Program-made: the position numbers and the translations under genes
Assembly: GCA_963666995.1 (NCBI GenBank)
Contig: OY762941.1
Location: 1-64,000 of the forward strand
Direction: 5' to 3'
DNA length: 64,000 nucleotides
Source: Syntrophobacter sp963666995
GTDB lineage: Bacteria > Desulfobacterota > Syntrophobacteria > Syntrophobacterales > Syntrophobacteraceae
The notes under the pieces: generated by a model
Databases searched by the model: none
Told to the model about the DNA's origin: nothing
What the model saw: the letters and a program-made list of their open reading frames with translations, nothing else
Shown here: piece after piece, positions 9,021 to 19,200 of the stretch
How positions within the stretch are numbered: position 1 is the stretch's first letter
How the letters are laid out: every line of letters starts with the position of its first letter

Positions 9021-9977
9021 ATGAGTACCCAGAAGATCACAGTCGCACTGCTCTCCGGAGGGACTTCCGCCGAACGAGAAGTATCCTTAAAAAGTGGCGA
9101 GCAGGTTTTCCGCTCGCTTGACAAGGAACGCTACCAGGTGCTGCGGTACGATCCCGCTCATGATCTGCCCCGCCTGGCTCGAGACGCGGCCGGCATCGAT
9201 GTGGCGATGATCATCCTGCACGGCAGACTGGGTGAAGACGGCACGATCCAGGGGCTCCTCGAATCCCTGGGCATTCCCTACCAGGGGAGCGGCGTCCTGG
9301 GCAGCGCCGTCGCCATGAATAAAATCCTGAGTAAACAGTTGTACGAGCGGGCGGGCCTCCCTATTCCCCCCTACCTCATCGCCGACAGAAAACAGCCTCC
9401 GGACATCGCAGCCATTGTGGATGGGATCGGGCTTCCCGTGGTGATTAAGCCTGAAAACGAGGGGTCGAGCATCGGCCTGAGCATCGTCAAAGACGCGGGC
9501 CGCCTTGCCGAAGCTCTGGACAAGGGCTGGCAGTATGACCGTCGTTGTCTCGTCGAGAAATACATCGCCGGAATCGAAGTCACCGGCGGGGTGCTGGGGA
9601 ACGACCAGCTTACGGCTCTGCCCCTCATAGAAATCATCCCCGGAGAGGCGTACGAATTCTTCAACTACCAGGCGAAGTATACCCCGGGGGCTTCCAGGGA
9701 GATCTGCCCTGCAAGACTGCCCGCAAACGTCGCGGCCAAAGCCCGGGAATTTGCCAGGCTGGCTCACCAGGCCCTCTGGTGCCGGGGATACAGCAGAACC
9801 GATATGATTGTGTCGGGAGAAGACGTCTGCGTTCTGGAAACCAATACCATTCCCGGCATGACGGCAACCAGCCTTTTTCCTCAGGCAGCGGCCGCGGCCG
9901 GTATGTCCTTTTCAGCTCTCCTGGATCGATTGATCGAATTGGCGCTGGAAGACAGACCCGTCAAAGGATGTCCGTGA
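9021..9977 (+). CDS. ddl: D-alanine--D-alanine ligase
   Basis: 318 residues, normal for Ddl. Diagnostic stretches are HGRLGEDGTIQG with PYQGSG, the ATP-grasp lysines and loop (VIKPENEGSSIGLS), and ETNTIPGMTATSL near the C-terminus, where Glu and Asn bind Mg-ATP. The start has GAGGGA upstream. The enzyme joins two D-Ala molecules for the peptidoglycan pentapeptide in the cytoplasm. It follows the HD gene closely and its end overlaps the convergent kinase/P-loop gene by 17 bases. It is not in an mur-fts cluster. Confidence 0.93.
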   Translation: MSTQKITVALLSGGTSAEREVSLKSGEQVFRSLDKERYQVLRYDPAHDLPRLARDAAGIDVAMIILHGRLGEDGTIQGLLESLGIPYQGSGVLGSAVAMNKILSKQLYERAGLPIPPYLIADRKQPPDIAAIVDGIGLPVVIKPENEGSSIGLSIVKDAGRLAEALDKGWQYDRRCLVEKYIAGIEVTGGVLGNDQLTALPLIEIIPGEAYEFFNYQAKYTPGASREICPARLPANVAAKAREFARLAHQALWCRGYSRTDMIVSGEDVCVLETNTIPGMTATSLFPQAAAAAGMSFSALLDRLIELALEDRPVKGCP

Positions 9978-11616
9978 CTTGAGCACACTTCAGTTCGTAC
10001 CCTTTTTCGAGCAGTTCAAAGAATGCCCCTGAGGCGGCCTGTTCGCAACTGATGACAAGATGATTTTCTTCGGGGATCTCCGTCAACGGGTGGAAATGAG
10101 CGAGCATCTCCGGCAAGTGTTGAAGCCGTGCGTCGGATGCGCCGCTTGAGCCTTCCCTTGCGTGCAGCCTGCGCCGAATTGTCTCCGCCTCGGCCGTGCA
10201 TTCTACGAAAATACAATTGACATCCAGATCGGTCACAAGCCTGGATACCTCCTCGCGCCACTTGCGATCGGAAAAAGTGGCATCGAGGATGGCCGAGCGC
10301 CCTTTCTTCAGTTGTTCCTGGGCAAGGGCCAGCAGATGAGCGTACACCCGGTTTCGCAATTCGGTCCGGTAAATACCGTGGCCATAAGGCACAACCTGTT
10401 CCTCCGGTGCGTTCTCCTTTCTCACCACGTCGGACTGGAAAACAGGGATCATCAGGGCTTCCGAGGTTCTTTCGGCAAGCAGCGATTTGCCTGCGGCGGG
10501 AAGTCCGCAGAAAACCCAGACCGTCGGGCGGCTGAACCGCATCGCATATCGATACGCCAGCTCCAGGTACTGCTCGGCGCTCCCCACGGCATCCGTTCTT
10601 GCCCGGTCGTCGTCCAGGCCTTCGAACCCGAGGCAGACAACCTTCAACTTGACGATCGCCCGGTAGGCCGCGTAAAAATCCAGCAGGGCATAGAGGCCGG
10701 AGTCCTCCGCTCTCTCCGCGTAAGCGCTCGCCACCGCTCTGCTCAACTTCGCAAAGCCCAGGCGTTCCATGTCCATGTGCAGAAAAGCAATGTCGGAGGC
10801 CACGTCGCCGTATCTGAACCGGTCGTTGAACTCAATGCAGTCAATGATCTGCAGCCCTTCGTGGTAATAGACGTGTTCGGCCCGCAGGTCCCCATGACCA
10901 TCCCTGATATGGCCGGCCCGGATGCGCCGCAGAAACAGCTCTTTCCAGTTCGCGAAGAACGCCCGGCTCACCTGCCTTATGAATTCCCATTTTTCGCCGT
11001 CTACGATGCTGCCCACGAACGGGCCCACCTGTTTGAAATTCTCCTCCATATTAAATTCTATGACTTCGGGGTCGCCATAGTGGTCGATTTCCGGGCTCCG
11101 CACGCTGCGTTCATAAAAGCCCGCCAAATGCCTTCCGAGCGCCTCCATGGCGGATCGTCCCACCCTTGACCGATCAAGAAGGCTCTGCAGGCAGTCTTCA
11201 TCCGGGAGCTGCTTCATCTTGACCGCGTATTCCACCGGAGTCCCCGGGCCCTCCATGGAATAGCGCCCGGAAAGGTCCTGACATATGGCCGTCACGCCCT
11301 CGTAGACACCGTGAGTCAGCCGCTGGTTCAGCACAACTTCCCGTTCGCAGACGTGGCGGCGGGTTTCGAGCTTCCTGAAGTCGAGAAATCCGAAATCCAC
11401 GGGTTTCTTCAGCTTGTAAGCCCAGTCGCCGGTGAGAAAAACCGTCGAGATATGCGTGTCGCGGCGATCCAGCAAAGACACCGGGTGCGGATAGAATTCT
11501 TTCTTCATCATCGCCCGGCAGATTTCTTCAAACCTTTTTCCGTTTTCCATGAGCAGTGAGTCCAGGGAGCTGGTTGGGTGAGTGAGATTCAATCGGAGAC
11601 GGGACAGCAGGACCAC
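9961..11616 (-). CDS. Two-domain kinase-like protein: aminoglycoside-phosphotransferase-like domain plus P-loop kinase domain
   Basis: Up to 551 residues from a GTG at 11616; an ATG at 11550 (MENGKRFEE) is the more likely start by family similarity and gives 529. The N-terminal half resembles the protein kinase/APH fold: VFLTGDWAYKLKKP as the ATP-binding Lys region, HGDLRAEHVYY as catalytic loop and IDCIEFNDRFRYGD as the metal Asp loop. The C-terminal half is a zeta-toxin/gluconate-kinase-like P-loop domain (WVFCGLPAAGKSLLAERTSE). This fused family (COG2187 plus COG0645) is widespread but has no settled substrate. It is the last gene of the DUF3786-cooC-folE2 operon, 16 bases after folE2. Confidence 0.8.
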   Translation of the reverse strand: MVLLSRLRLNLTHPTSSLDSLLMENGKRFEEICRAMMKKEFYPHPVSLLDRRDTHISTVFLTGDWAYKLKKPVDFGFLDFRKLETRRHVCEREVVLNQRLTHGVYEGVTAICQDLSGRYSMEGPGTPVEYAVKMKQLPDEDCLQSLLDRSRVGRSAMEALGRHLAGFYERSVRSPEIDHYGDPEVIEFNMEENFKQVGPFVGSIVDGEKWEFIRQVSRAFFANWKELFLRRIRAGHIRDGHGDLRAEHVYYHEGLQIIDCIEFNDRFRYGDVASDIAFLHMDMERLGFAKLSRAVASAYAERAEDSGLYALLDFYAAYRAIVKLKVVCLGFEGLDDDRARTDAVGSAEQYLELAYRYAMRFSRPTVWVFCGLPAAGKSLLAERTSEALMIPVFQSDVVRKENAPEEQVVPYGHGIYRTELRNRVYAHLLALAQEQLKKGRSAILDATFSDRKWREEVSRLVTDLDVNCIFVECTAEAETIRRRLHAREGSSGASDARLQHLPEMLAHFHPLTEIPEENHLVISCEQAASGAFFELLEKGYELKCAQVTDIL

Positions 11617-11631
11617 GAAGACGGCCGAGGA

Positions 11632-12405
11632 TCACTTCTTGCGTTCTATGCACGCGTAAGCGCTGTGATTGTGTATAGACTCAAAGTTCTCGACGTCGAC
11701 CATGAACCACCTGACATTCGGGTCCTCATTCAATTCCCCGGCGATGTCGCGTACCACATCCTCGACGAACTTGGGATTCTCGTAGGAACTCTCGGTAACA
11801 TATTTTTCATCGGGTCGCTTCAGTACGGAATACACTTCGCTCGATGCCGCCCTCTCCACCAGCTTCACAAGATCCTCGATCCAGATGAGACGTTTGAACC
11901 GCACAGCCAGCCTGACCATGCCCCTCTGATTGTGTGCGCCGTGGTTACTGATTTCCTTCGAGCAGGGACAGACGGTCGAAATCGGCACGTTGACCTCCAG
12001 GACAAGGTCGTATTCGTTGCCGCGGCCCAGGGAACCCGACACTCTGCACCCATATTCCATGAGGCCGGGGCTCGAGGTAACGGGGGAGAGCTTGTTTATG
12101 AAATATGAAAAACTGATCTCCAGGTGGGCAGATTCCGCATTGAGATGGGACTGCACCGACCTCAGAATGTCGGGAAATTCCCTCATATCCAGGTTGCCGT
12201 GGAAATTGTTCAATATTTCGATGAAGCGACTCATGTGAGTGCCTTTGAACTCACGCGGCAGATTGACATACATGTTCACCGAAGCAACCGTATGCTGGAT
12301 CCCGTTATTCCTGTCCATAACGGTTATGGGATACCGGATATCCTTAACACCTACTTTGTCCACGTTGATTTGACGATAATCCATCCGACTCTGAACGTCT
12401 ATCAT
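11632..12405 (-). CDS. folE2: GTP cyclohydrolase I type B (FolE2)
   Basis: 257 residues. FolE2 features are the catalytic/metal cysteine in VCPCSKEIS, followed by NHGAHNQRG, and the metal-binding Glu and His residues in the C-terminal VENFESIHNHSAYA. The enzyme converts GTP to dihydroneopterin triphosphate and can use metals other than zinc, unlike FolE. The product feeds tetrahydrofolate and queuosine synthesis; QueD is encoded 7 kb away. The start codon overlaps the stop of cooC by 4 bases (ATGA), showing translational coupling. Confidence 0.93.
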   Translation of the reverse strand: MIDVQSRMDYRQINVDKVGVKDIRYPITVMDRNNGIQHTVASVNMYVNLPREFKGTHMSRFIEILNNFHGNLDMREFPDILRSVQSHLNAESAHLEISFSYFINKLSPVTSSPGLMEYGCRVSGSLGRGNEYDLVLEVNVPISTVCPCSKEISNHGAHNQRGMVRLAVRFKRLIWIEDLVKLVERAASSEVYSVLKRPDEKYVTESSYENPKFVEDVVRDIAGELNEDPNVRWFMVDVENFESIHNHSAYACIERKK

Positions 12406-13202
12406 CCAACTCGCTCTCTTCCGCTTGCCCCGATGGAGATATCGACAACCTTGCGCGCGATTTCTTCAAAGGCGGCCCTGGTTTCGTCCCCCGTTTTTTC
12501 AGCGAAAACACCCAGAACATCGGATTCCACAACCAGTTCGTCATAGGGTATGAATCCAAGAAAGGGCAGATCGGGCAAACTGTTCCTGAGGAACTCCTCG
12601 TCCCGCTTTCCCCGAAGCTTGTTGCCAACCAGGAAAATGCGTCTGAGTCCGATATCCGCGCCAAGCGCCTTTATTCTTCCCGCCGTTTCCACACTCCTGC
12701 GGCCCGGTTCAACGACGACGATCAGGCAGTCCACGGCTTCGGCCGTCCCGCGCCCCAGGTGTTCGATTCCCGCCACCATATCCATGACGACTACTTCATC
12801 CCGTCTCAGGACAAGATGGCGCATAAGGTTCTTGATGAGCGCATTTTCCGGGCACACACAACCCGACCCTCCCGTCTTGACTCCACCCATGACCATGAGA
12901 CGGATCCGATCCCCCACCCGGACAGCCAGTTTCTCGGGCAGATCATCGACCTTGGGATTGAGCTTGAACAGGCCCCCGTAACTTCCCGGAACGGATTCCG
13001 TTCTTTCGGCGATGAGTTCCTTCATTTCCGAAACGGGAACGACGGACCACCCTGCCGCCAGTCCCAGCGCATGGCCCAGATTTGAATCGGGATCGGCATC
13101 GACGGCCAGAACATCCCTGCCTTCAGAGGCAAACCACTTTATGAGAAACGCGGAAAGAGTGGTTTTGCCCACTCCGCCCTTACCACTGACTGCGATCTTC
13201 AA
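12402..13202 (-). CDS. cooC: CooC-type MinD/ParA-like ATPase, CO dehydrogenase nickel-insertion accessory protein
   Basis: 266 residues beginning MKIAVSGKGGVGKTTLSA, the deviant Walker A of MinD/NifH-type ATPases. The switch motif DADPDSNLGHALG and a CxC motif in SGCVCPENALI are typical of CooC, where the cysteines bind metal at the dimer interface; DMVAGIEHLGRGTA completes the match. CooC uses ATP to help load nickel into the CODH active-site cluster. No CODH gene is in the window. Both ends overlap neighbours by 4 bases (DUF3786 upstream, folE2 downstream), so these genes are translationally coupled. Confidence 0.9.
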   Translation of the reverse strand: MKIAVSGKGGVGKTTLSAFLIKWFASEGRDVLAVDADPDSNLGHALGLAAGWSVVPVSEMKELIAERTESVPGSYGGLFKLNPKVDDLPEKLAVRVGDRIRLMVMGGVKTGGSGCVCPENALIKNLMRHLVLRRDEVVVMDMVAGIEHLGRGTAEAVDCLIVVVEPGRRSVETAGRIKALGADIGLRRIFLVGNKLRGKRDEEFLRNSLPDLPFLGFIPYDELVVESDVLGVFAEKTGDETRAAFEEIARKVVDISIGASGRERVG

Positions 13203-13885
13203 TTCCCCTCCCCCGCTCCCGCGCCCGGTGTCCCGGACCGGAGCTTTTTCGCAACCGCCATGAGACGATAGACGAGCATCCCGCTGAGGACTGCAATGTC
13301 TTCAGCGGAAAGGCCGTATTGAATCTCCGAATTGAAAAGGATACCCGCATCGGGTGGAAATTCATCATCTCCCTTCCACAGCACAATGCGAACATGAATG
13401 TTGGGCAGGACACGGAATTCCATAGCGACATCTCCCGCCTGCACGGGGGTCCCTCCCAGCATGGCCGCACATGAGCGGAATGCGTCGGGATCTTCCCCGA
13501 ACGTCCCGAGGAACGGATCCCGGGCACGCCGCTGAAACGCTTCAAAGTAGAACTGCCCATCCGAAATCTGCCGAAAGGAAATGAAACGTCCCGACGGGGC
13601 GGCAGCAAAGGCCCCCAGGAGGTAATGCAAGATGAGGACCTTTTCCGGGAGCGGCACCTCGCCGGGGATATCTTCCCGCTCGATTTCCACATGGTCTTTC
13701 ACTTTGACAATGTAAGGCGACCCGAGAAACGAGAGCCGGGCCTCCAAACCTTCCCGATCGATGAGGGCGGCGTCCGCGCACGCGGCGATCTTTTGCAGGT
13801 CGCGTTCCCTGAGTTCCAGAGACGCCAGCCGAAAGGATTCCCTGTAGTCATCTACTCTGGCCAACGCTTTCCCCCCATGCCGCAC
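13199..13885 (-). CDS. DUF3786-domain protein
   Basis: 228 residues from a GTG at 13885. The core fits DUF3786: PLPEKVLILHYLLGA, SFRQISDGQFYFEAF, then FRVLPNIHVRIVLWKGDDEFPPDAGILF. The function is unknown; the family occurs mainly in anaerobes and often near CO dehydrogenase/acetyl-CoA synthase or corrinoid genes, which fits the coupled cooC downstream. I infer a role in handling metal or corrinoid cofactors, without direct evidence. The start is uncertain: the ribosome binding site is weak (GGGTGA abutting the GTG), and an in-frame TTG lies a few codons inside. Confidence 0.78.
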   Translation of the reverse strand: MRHGGKALARVDDYRESFRLASLELRERDLQKIAACADAALIDREGLEARLSFLGSPYIVKVKDHVEIEREDIPGEVPLPEKVLILHYLLGAFAAAPSGRFISFRQISDGQFYFEAFQRRARDPFLGTFGEDPDAFRSCAAMLGGTPVQAGDVAMEFRVLPNIHVRIVLWKGDDEFPPDAGILFNSEIQYGLSAEDIAVLSGMLVYRLMAVAKKLRSGTPGAGAGEGN

Positions 13886-14665
13886 TCACCCGACAACAAC
13901 TCCGTGACCGGATCATCGGCCTCACGGTTCATTCTATTATCCGGCTTCAACAAAGATAAACAAAAAAGGGAACCCTCTTTCAGTTGTCCCGCACATCCTG
14001 AGGTACTTTTCAGTCGGGCAGCAAAACAGAAATCAGGCGAGCAGCAACGCGCCACGCGATTATTATAAGGTTTGACGCCGGAATAAATCAACCGTCGCGT
14101 CCCAGGGGGGATTTATAGCCGGTACCGGCCCGGTTCACTCTGCAACTTCTTGAATACACCGTTTCGCATGATTATCGGTAGTTCTGATGTAGCGAAGGAA
14201 TCGAGGGCAGGGGGCCCCCTGTGGGTGACAGGGACAGTTTGCTGCCGGTGCAGGCTTGGAGGGTAGATTCCGAAATCGCGGTGGCGGATTCGGCTGTCCC
14301 TCTTGTCCTTACGGACCCGGACAGCAAGTAATACTGGGTTAAGTATCAGCTCGACAATTTAGATTCATGTCCTCAGTATTGTGGACGGTTGCAGGCAGCG
14401 CTGATCAGGCTGGTGGGTTTTGCCCGTGGTGCTATTCAAGATTTACTTTGGTCCGGAATATTCCACAGGTATTTGACTCAAGCTGATAACCTGGTAATAC
14501 AAGTATCCGGCCCACCCTCGAGTCCGAATCCTCCGCCTTGAGGGGAGAGGCCGGGCTGGGGTTAACCTATCGGATTCTTTCAGCATACTGAGACTTTACG
14601 ACCCCCTTCCTTTAGCCCCTCCCGCTGTGGGGAGGGAAGACATCGGTTCCAGTGAGGACACACAC
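13886..14665. other. Intergenic region, about 780 bases, no gene seen
   Basis: Between divergent DUF3786 and thioredoxin genes. It includes GC-rich stretches, AT-rich stretches (about 13950-13975 and 14050-14090) and a small GC hairpin at about 14610-14630. None of the open frames has a credible start or composition. It could be decayed sequence or host an undetected small RNA. Confidence 0.4.
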
Positions 14666-15118
14666 ATGAATCATGAAAACGTCATCGTAAGATGCAGTCA
14701 TTGCGGAGCAAAAAACCGGATTCCGGGAGAAAGAATCAGGGAGCGTCCGGTTTGCGGCAAGTGCCGTCAGCCGTTGTCGACCGCATTGGTATATCCCGAA
14801 CATCCCGTGCATGTCGACGACCGGACCTTCAATGGCGAGGTCCTGAACTTCGATGGTCCTGTAGTGGCGTTCTTTTGGGCGCCGTGGTGCGCTCATTGCC
14901 AGAGGCTGATGCCCGTCATCGATCAACTTGCGACGGAATATGCGGGGAAGATCAAATTCGTAAAAATACTTTCGGAACAAAGCCCGATCACCTCGACTCA
15001 TTATGACGTAATGGGTCTTCCGACTTTGCTGCTGTTTAAGGGAGGAAAGCCGGTGAACCGGCTGTTCGGGGCGCTCCCCAAGGAGCAGTTGGAGTATAAT
15101 CTGCGGGCATTGTTGTGA
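14666..15118 (+). CDS. Thioredoxin 2-like protein with N-terminal zinc ribbon and a CAHC active site
   Basis: About 150 residues from the ATG at 14666. The N-terminal ~40 residues form a zinc ribbon (RCSHCG and VCGKCR), as in thioredoxin 2 (TrxC). The thioredoxin domain follows: FFWAPWCAHCQRLMP, then cis-proline in GLPTLLLF and GALPKEQLE near the C-terminus. The active site is Cys-Ala-His-Cys instead of Cys-Gly-Pro-Cys; a histidine at this place is known from DsbA and tends to make a thioredoxin fold more oxidising. There is no signal peptide, so it is cytoplasmic. It stands alone. Confidence 0.88.
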   Translation: MNHENVIVRCSHCGAKNRIPGERIRERPVCGKCRQPLSTALVYPEHPVHVDDRTFNGEVLNFDGPVVAFFWAPWCAHCQRLMPVIDQLATEYAGKIKFVKILSEQSPITSTHYDVMGLPTLLLFKGGKPVNRLFGALPKEQLEYNLRALL

Positions 15119-15408
15119 ATGGAGTGGAACTCCACGGTATTGTGCTTCCCCTGCGAGATTTCCTCGTCTTCGGACGAACGGAGGGCCTTTCAGCATGCAA
15201 GCCTTCCCGCTTTCTTTCCTGCCCCCTCCAATCTAAATTTCTTCCTAAAATGAGAAAAAGCCTTTAGAATTCGACCCTGCCGTCGAATTCTTCACTTTCG
15301 GTTCGGGATTTTCGGCGACAGAACTCTTCACGCTTCATTGGTCTGACGGATCAAGGTTGACCGATTGCGCCGGTTCTTGCCGTTCGAATTGGAAGGAGAA
15401 ACCCCCAG

Positions 15409-16176
15409 ATGGTTGTAAAGGTGCTCGGTGCTTCAGGCTCGGAAGGCCCGGGAAATAATCCTCCAGCTTTTCTCATCGACGACTTCTTACTGATGGACGC
15501 CGGAACGGTTTCCCTTTCGCTCGACAGGGATGCGCAGTGCAAAATCACTCACATCTTCCTCACTCACGCCCATCTCGACCACATCAAGGGAATTCCGTTT
15601 TTGGTGGACAACATCGTAGCCGGAAAACAGGGCTGCCGGTTGATCGTTTTGAGCGGGAAGGAGGTCATTTCAGATTTAAGGCGAAACATCTTCAACAACA
15701 GGATCTGGCCCGACTTCACCACCATTCCCGATGCGGGAGAACCCGTGATGCGTTACCAGGAGATTTCCACGCGGAATCCCATCTTCGTGGGAAATTATAG
15801 AATCCATGCAACCAGAGTAAATCATGCGGTTCCCACTTACGGCTACATGATCGAAAACTCTTCGGATGACGCACTGATCTATTCGGGAGACACCGGCCCA
15901 ACCGATCTCATATGGAAACGCATGCGCGGACACCGGGTGAAGGCGCTCATCATCGAGGTTTCCTTTCCGGATGAGATGACGGAACTGGCGCTGGCATCCG
16001 GTCACCTGACTCCATCTCTGCTTGAAGCCGAACTTTCTAAGATGCCCGTTACCCCTGCATCCGTCTACATCACGCACCTCAAGCCTTTTTATAAGGAATC
16101 GATCGAACAGCAACTATCGAGAATCCAGGGCGTGCGAATCATCGTACTCCAGGACGGCATGGTCCTGACCGTTTGA
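15409..16176 (+). CDS. Metallo-beta-lactamase-fold protein similar to class-II 3',5'-cyclic-nucleotide phosphodiesterases
   Basis: 255 residues; GAAGGAG lies 10 bases before the ATG. The zinc motif is THAHLDHIKGIPFL, followed by a His in HAVPTYGYM, an Asp in IYSGDTGPTD and a late His in YITHLKPF. The start LGASGSEGPGNNPPAFLIDDFLLMDAGT and the LDHxxG context match class-II cyclic-nucleotide phosphodiesterases, which hydrolyse cAMP or cGMP. There is no signal peptide. It precedes the large membrane protein by about 70 bases and may be cotranscribed. It could oppose the CHASE2-cyclase encoded at 21.6-23.8 kb. Confidence 0.78.
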   Translation: MVVKVLGASGSEGPGNNPPAFLIDDFLLMDAGTVSLSLDRDAQCKITHIFLTHAHLDHIKGIPFLVDNIVAGKQGCRLIVLSGKEVISDLRRNIFNNRIWPDFTTIPDAGEPVMRYQEISTRNPIFVGNYRIHATRVNHAVPTYGYMIENSSDDALIYSGDTGPTDLIWKRMRGHRVKALIIEVSFPDEMTELALASGHLTPSLLEAELSKMPVTPASVYITHLKPFYKESIEQQLSRIQGVRIIVLQDGMVLTV

Positions 16177-16249
16177 CCCGGAGCGGTTCTCCAGGACCGT
16201 TTCCGCCGGTAGCAAAGCCGTTTTGCCAATAGGGTCCGGAGCATATTCG

Positions 16250-19200
16250 ATGCTTCAAAACAAGTACGGTCTGCTTTTGCTGCTCGCCGTTGAAGCGTTC
16301 CTGCTGGCGCTCTTTCCGCCGTCTCTCGTCTTCAATTCCTCCCTGATTGCGGGCGGGGACACGTCGTCTCATTTCCTTGCCGTATCCGCCTTCAGGGAAA
16401 GCATTCTATCAGGCAGTTCCCCGTTTTCCTGGATTTACGGCAATTATGCGGGGTTTCCCATCTTCCTGAACTACTTTCCCTTTCCCTTTTTCATCGTCAC
16501 CCTGCTTTCCTTTTGCATGCCCCTCACGATCGCCTTTAAATTGGTCACTATTTTGCCCGTACTCATGCTGCCTCTCGCCGTATACGCCTGCCTGAGGAAG
16601 TTCGGACAGCGTGATTTCATCTGCGGTGTGGGAAGCGCATTGACCCTCCCTTTCATCACGATGAAGGGGAATGCCATGTGGGGCGGGAATATCTCCAGCA
16701 TGCTTGCCGGAGAATTCTGCTACGGCATTTCCCTGGCTCTTGCGGTCTATCTGACGGGCAAGATCTTCAGCGACATTTCCCGCAGGAAAAGCCTGTTCAC
16801 TAATAGTTTTCTCGAAGCGTTGATTGCGCTCAGCAGCGGCTACCCGCTTCTTCAGATCGGGTTCGGAAGTTCCTATTTCCTCTTCAGGCGGCGTTTCCTT
16901 CCCTACCTGATTTCCATGCACCTTCTCTCTTTTGGAATGATTTCGTTCTGGATTCTGCCCCTCCTCCTGCGCCTGCCCTGGGACACCCCCTTCAATCATG
17001 CCTGGAGATTCGAGGGATGGGGAGAACCGATGCCGCCTGCTCTTCTTCCGGCGATGCTCGGCATCGTGCTCGGGTGGTCGACCCGCCTGTGGCGCTGCGA
17101 GGTCAGGTCCGGAGAACAGGAAAGTGAAAATGCGGGAAAGGCTCAGGAATTCCTGTGGTGGAACATCGCAGTCGCTTCGCTTTTCTTTGCACTGGGTCCC
17201 GCCGTTGGACTGGTGGATATTCGCTTCCTCCCGTTTGCCCATGTCTATTTGATTCTTCTCGGCGCCATCGGCTGGGGCAAGGTACTGGCGAGGTTAAGGT
17301 ATTCGGCTGCGTGGGCGTGCGTTCTGGTGTTGGCCGGCCTGGCGGGCGGGGCGGCAAATATTGAGCCGATATCTTCCTGGATTCGGTGGAATTATTCGGG
17401 CTTTGAGGCAAAACCTCTTTGGGAGCCCTTCGAGAGCGCCAATCTTTATTTGAAGGGTGACGCGAACAGCCCGCGGGTCATGTATGAACACGCCGAAATA
17501 ACCGAAAGAGCGGGAACCGTCAGGGCCTTCGAGCTGCTCCCCTATTTTTCCGGGCGATCCACTCTTGAAGGCCTTTACATGCAGTCGAGCATCAGCTCTC
17601 CATTCATCTTTTATCTTCAGTCGGAACTTTCGCAAGCTCCATCGTGCCCGTTTCCCGGCTACTGCTATTCGCGCCTCGATCCCGGCAAAGCTGCCGGGCA
17701 TCTGCGCCTGTTTAACGTCGGCCAGGTCATAGCCGCCACCGAGGAGACGGCATCCCTTCTCGACCGAAGCCCGGAATACCGTCCTGAAATGGCGTTCCCC
17801 CCTTACCGGATCTATACCGTCCTCGATTCCGATCCGACCTATATCGTTCCCCTGCGGTTCATGCCTTGCAGGATTCCATCGGACAACTGGAAGCAGACCC
17901 AGTTTGACTGGTTCAGGAAATCCTCACTGGACGTGCCCCTCGTTGTCGTCCCGAAAAACGGCGAAGGAGCTTTCTGGCGGGGTTTGCCGGCGTTTGACGG
18001 AAACATGGATTCGATTCCGAAGGTGCCTCTTCCCGATTTTGGAGCGGGGGAAGTCTCCGCAACGGCACATCTTGAGAAGAACAAAATCGTTGTCGATACC
18101 TCGTTCCCAAACCACCCTCTATGGCTGAAGGTCTCCTACCATCCGGACTGGCGTGTTGCCGAAGGCGAGGGAGAGATTTACCTCGCTTCTCCCGCGTTCA
18201 TGCTCGTGGTCCCCCACACGTCCAGAATCGTGCTGAGGTTTGACACAACCGGCGGCATATACGCCACGGGAAATGCCGTTACCCTCATCACGTGGATTTT
18301 CGTCCTTCTGGCCGTCTGCCTGAAACCGGGGAGCCGCCTGCGAAGGTCAGCCGAGGGACATCGCCCCTCAAGCGGCATTCTTTGCCGGTTGGCCGCATTG
18401 AGAGTTCCAAAACCGGACACGAATGCCGCCCCGGTTCCCGCCGTCTCTCGGGACAGGCAATCCGGCTGTCCTTCCATCTCGCCCGTCGTCTGGCTGCTTC
18501 TGGTACTGATCGTCTGCGGTTCGCTGTGGCGAAGAGACGAAAGAGATCCCATACTGTTGTATGACAAGGCCCTCAGGATATACGAAAGCGCGGAACGGGT
18601 AAATCCGATCAACCGCGGGGATGAACCCGCGGCCCGTCCGGATCCCCGCGCACGCGCCGATCTCGCGAAAGCGCGCGAGCTGTTCCTGACGTGCCTCGGA
18701 AAATACCCGCTGTCGCCCGTAGTGGACCATGCCGCACATTACGCGGTCCTGACTTATATGCTCGAGCAAAAATGGAGCGATGCCGTCGCCTTTTACGGCA
18801 CCTATCTCTCGCAATACCCCGATACGCGAATCTATCCGGAAGCCCTCTACGACCTCGGCGTCTGCAGCGGGCATCTCAATGAACCCGAGACTTCGCGCCG
18901 GTATTTCTGGCAGGTTCTGACCTTCTACCCGGATTCCGGATTGGCCGTGCATGCCGCGACCGCACTGATGAATTCCACGGGCGCCGATGAACTCCTCGCG
19001 GTCGCAAGAGAGTACTTCGATCAAGGAGACTTCGCCAGGGCCTGCCCTTTGCTCGATGCTCTGTCCTCAGGGCAGGCTTCCCCCGCCGTCCAGGCCGAAA
19101 GCACTCTTCTCGCCGCGTATTGCCGGTTTTACCAAAACCGTTGGGATCAAGCCGCAAGACTCTTCACGGATTATTTGAACGGGTACCCCGGTCATCCCGC

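Noticed and set aside
10162..11169. Plus-strand open frame of 335 codons opposite the kinase/P-loop gene
   Set aside because: Antisense shadow; the minus strand has clear kinase and P-loop motifs.
2689..14665. Shared ATCGGTTCCAG sequence near 2692 and near 14641
   Set aside because: The common core is only 11 bases with loosely similar flanks; too little to call a repeat family.
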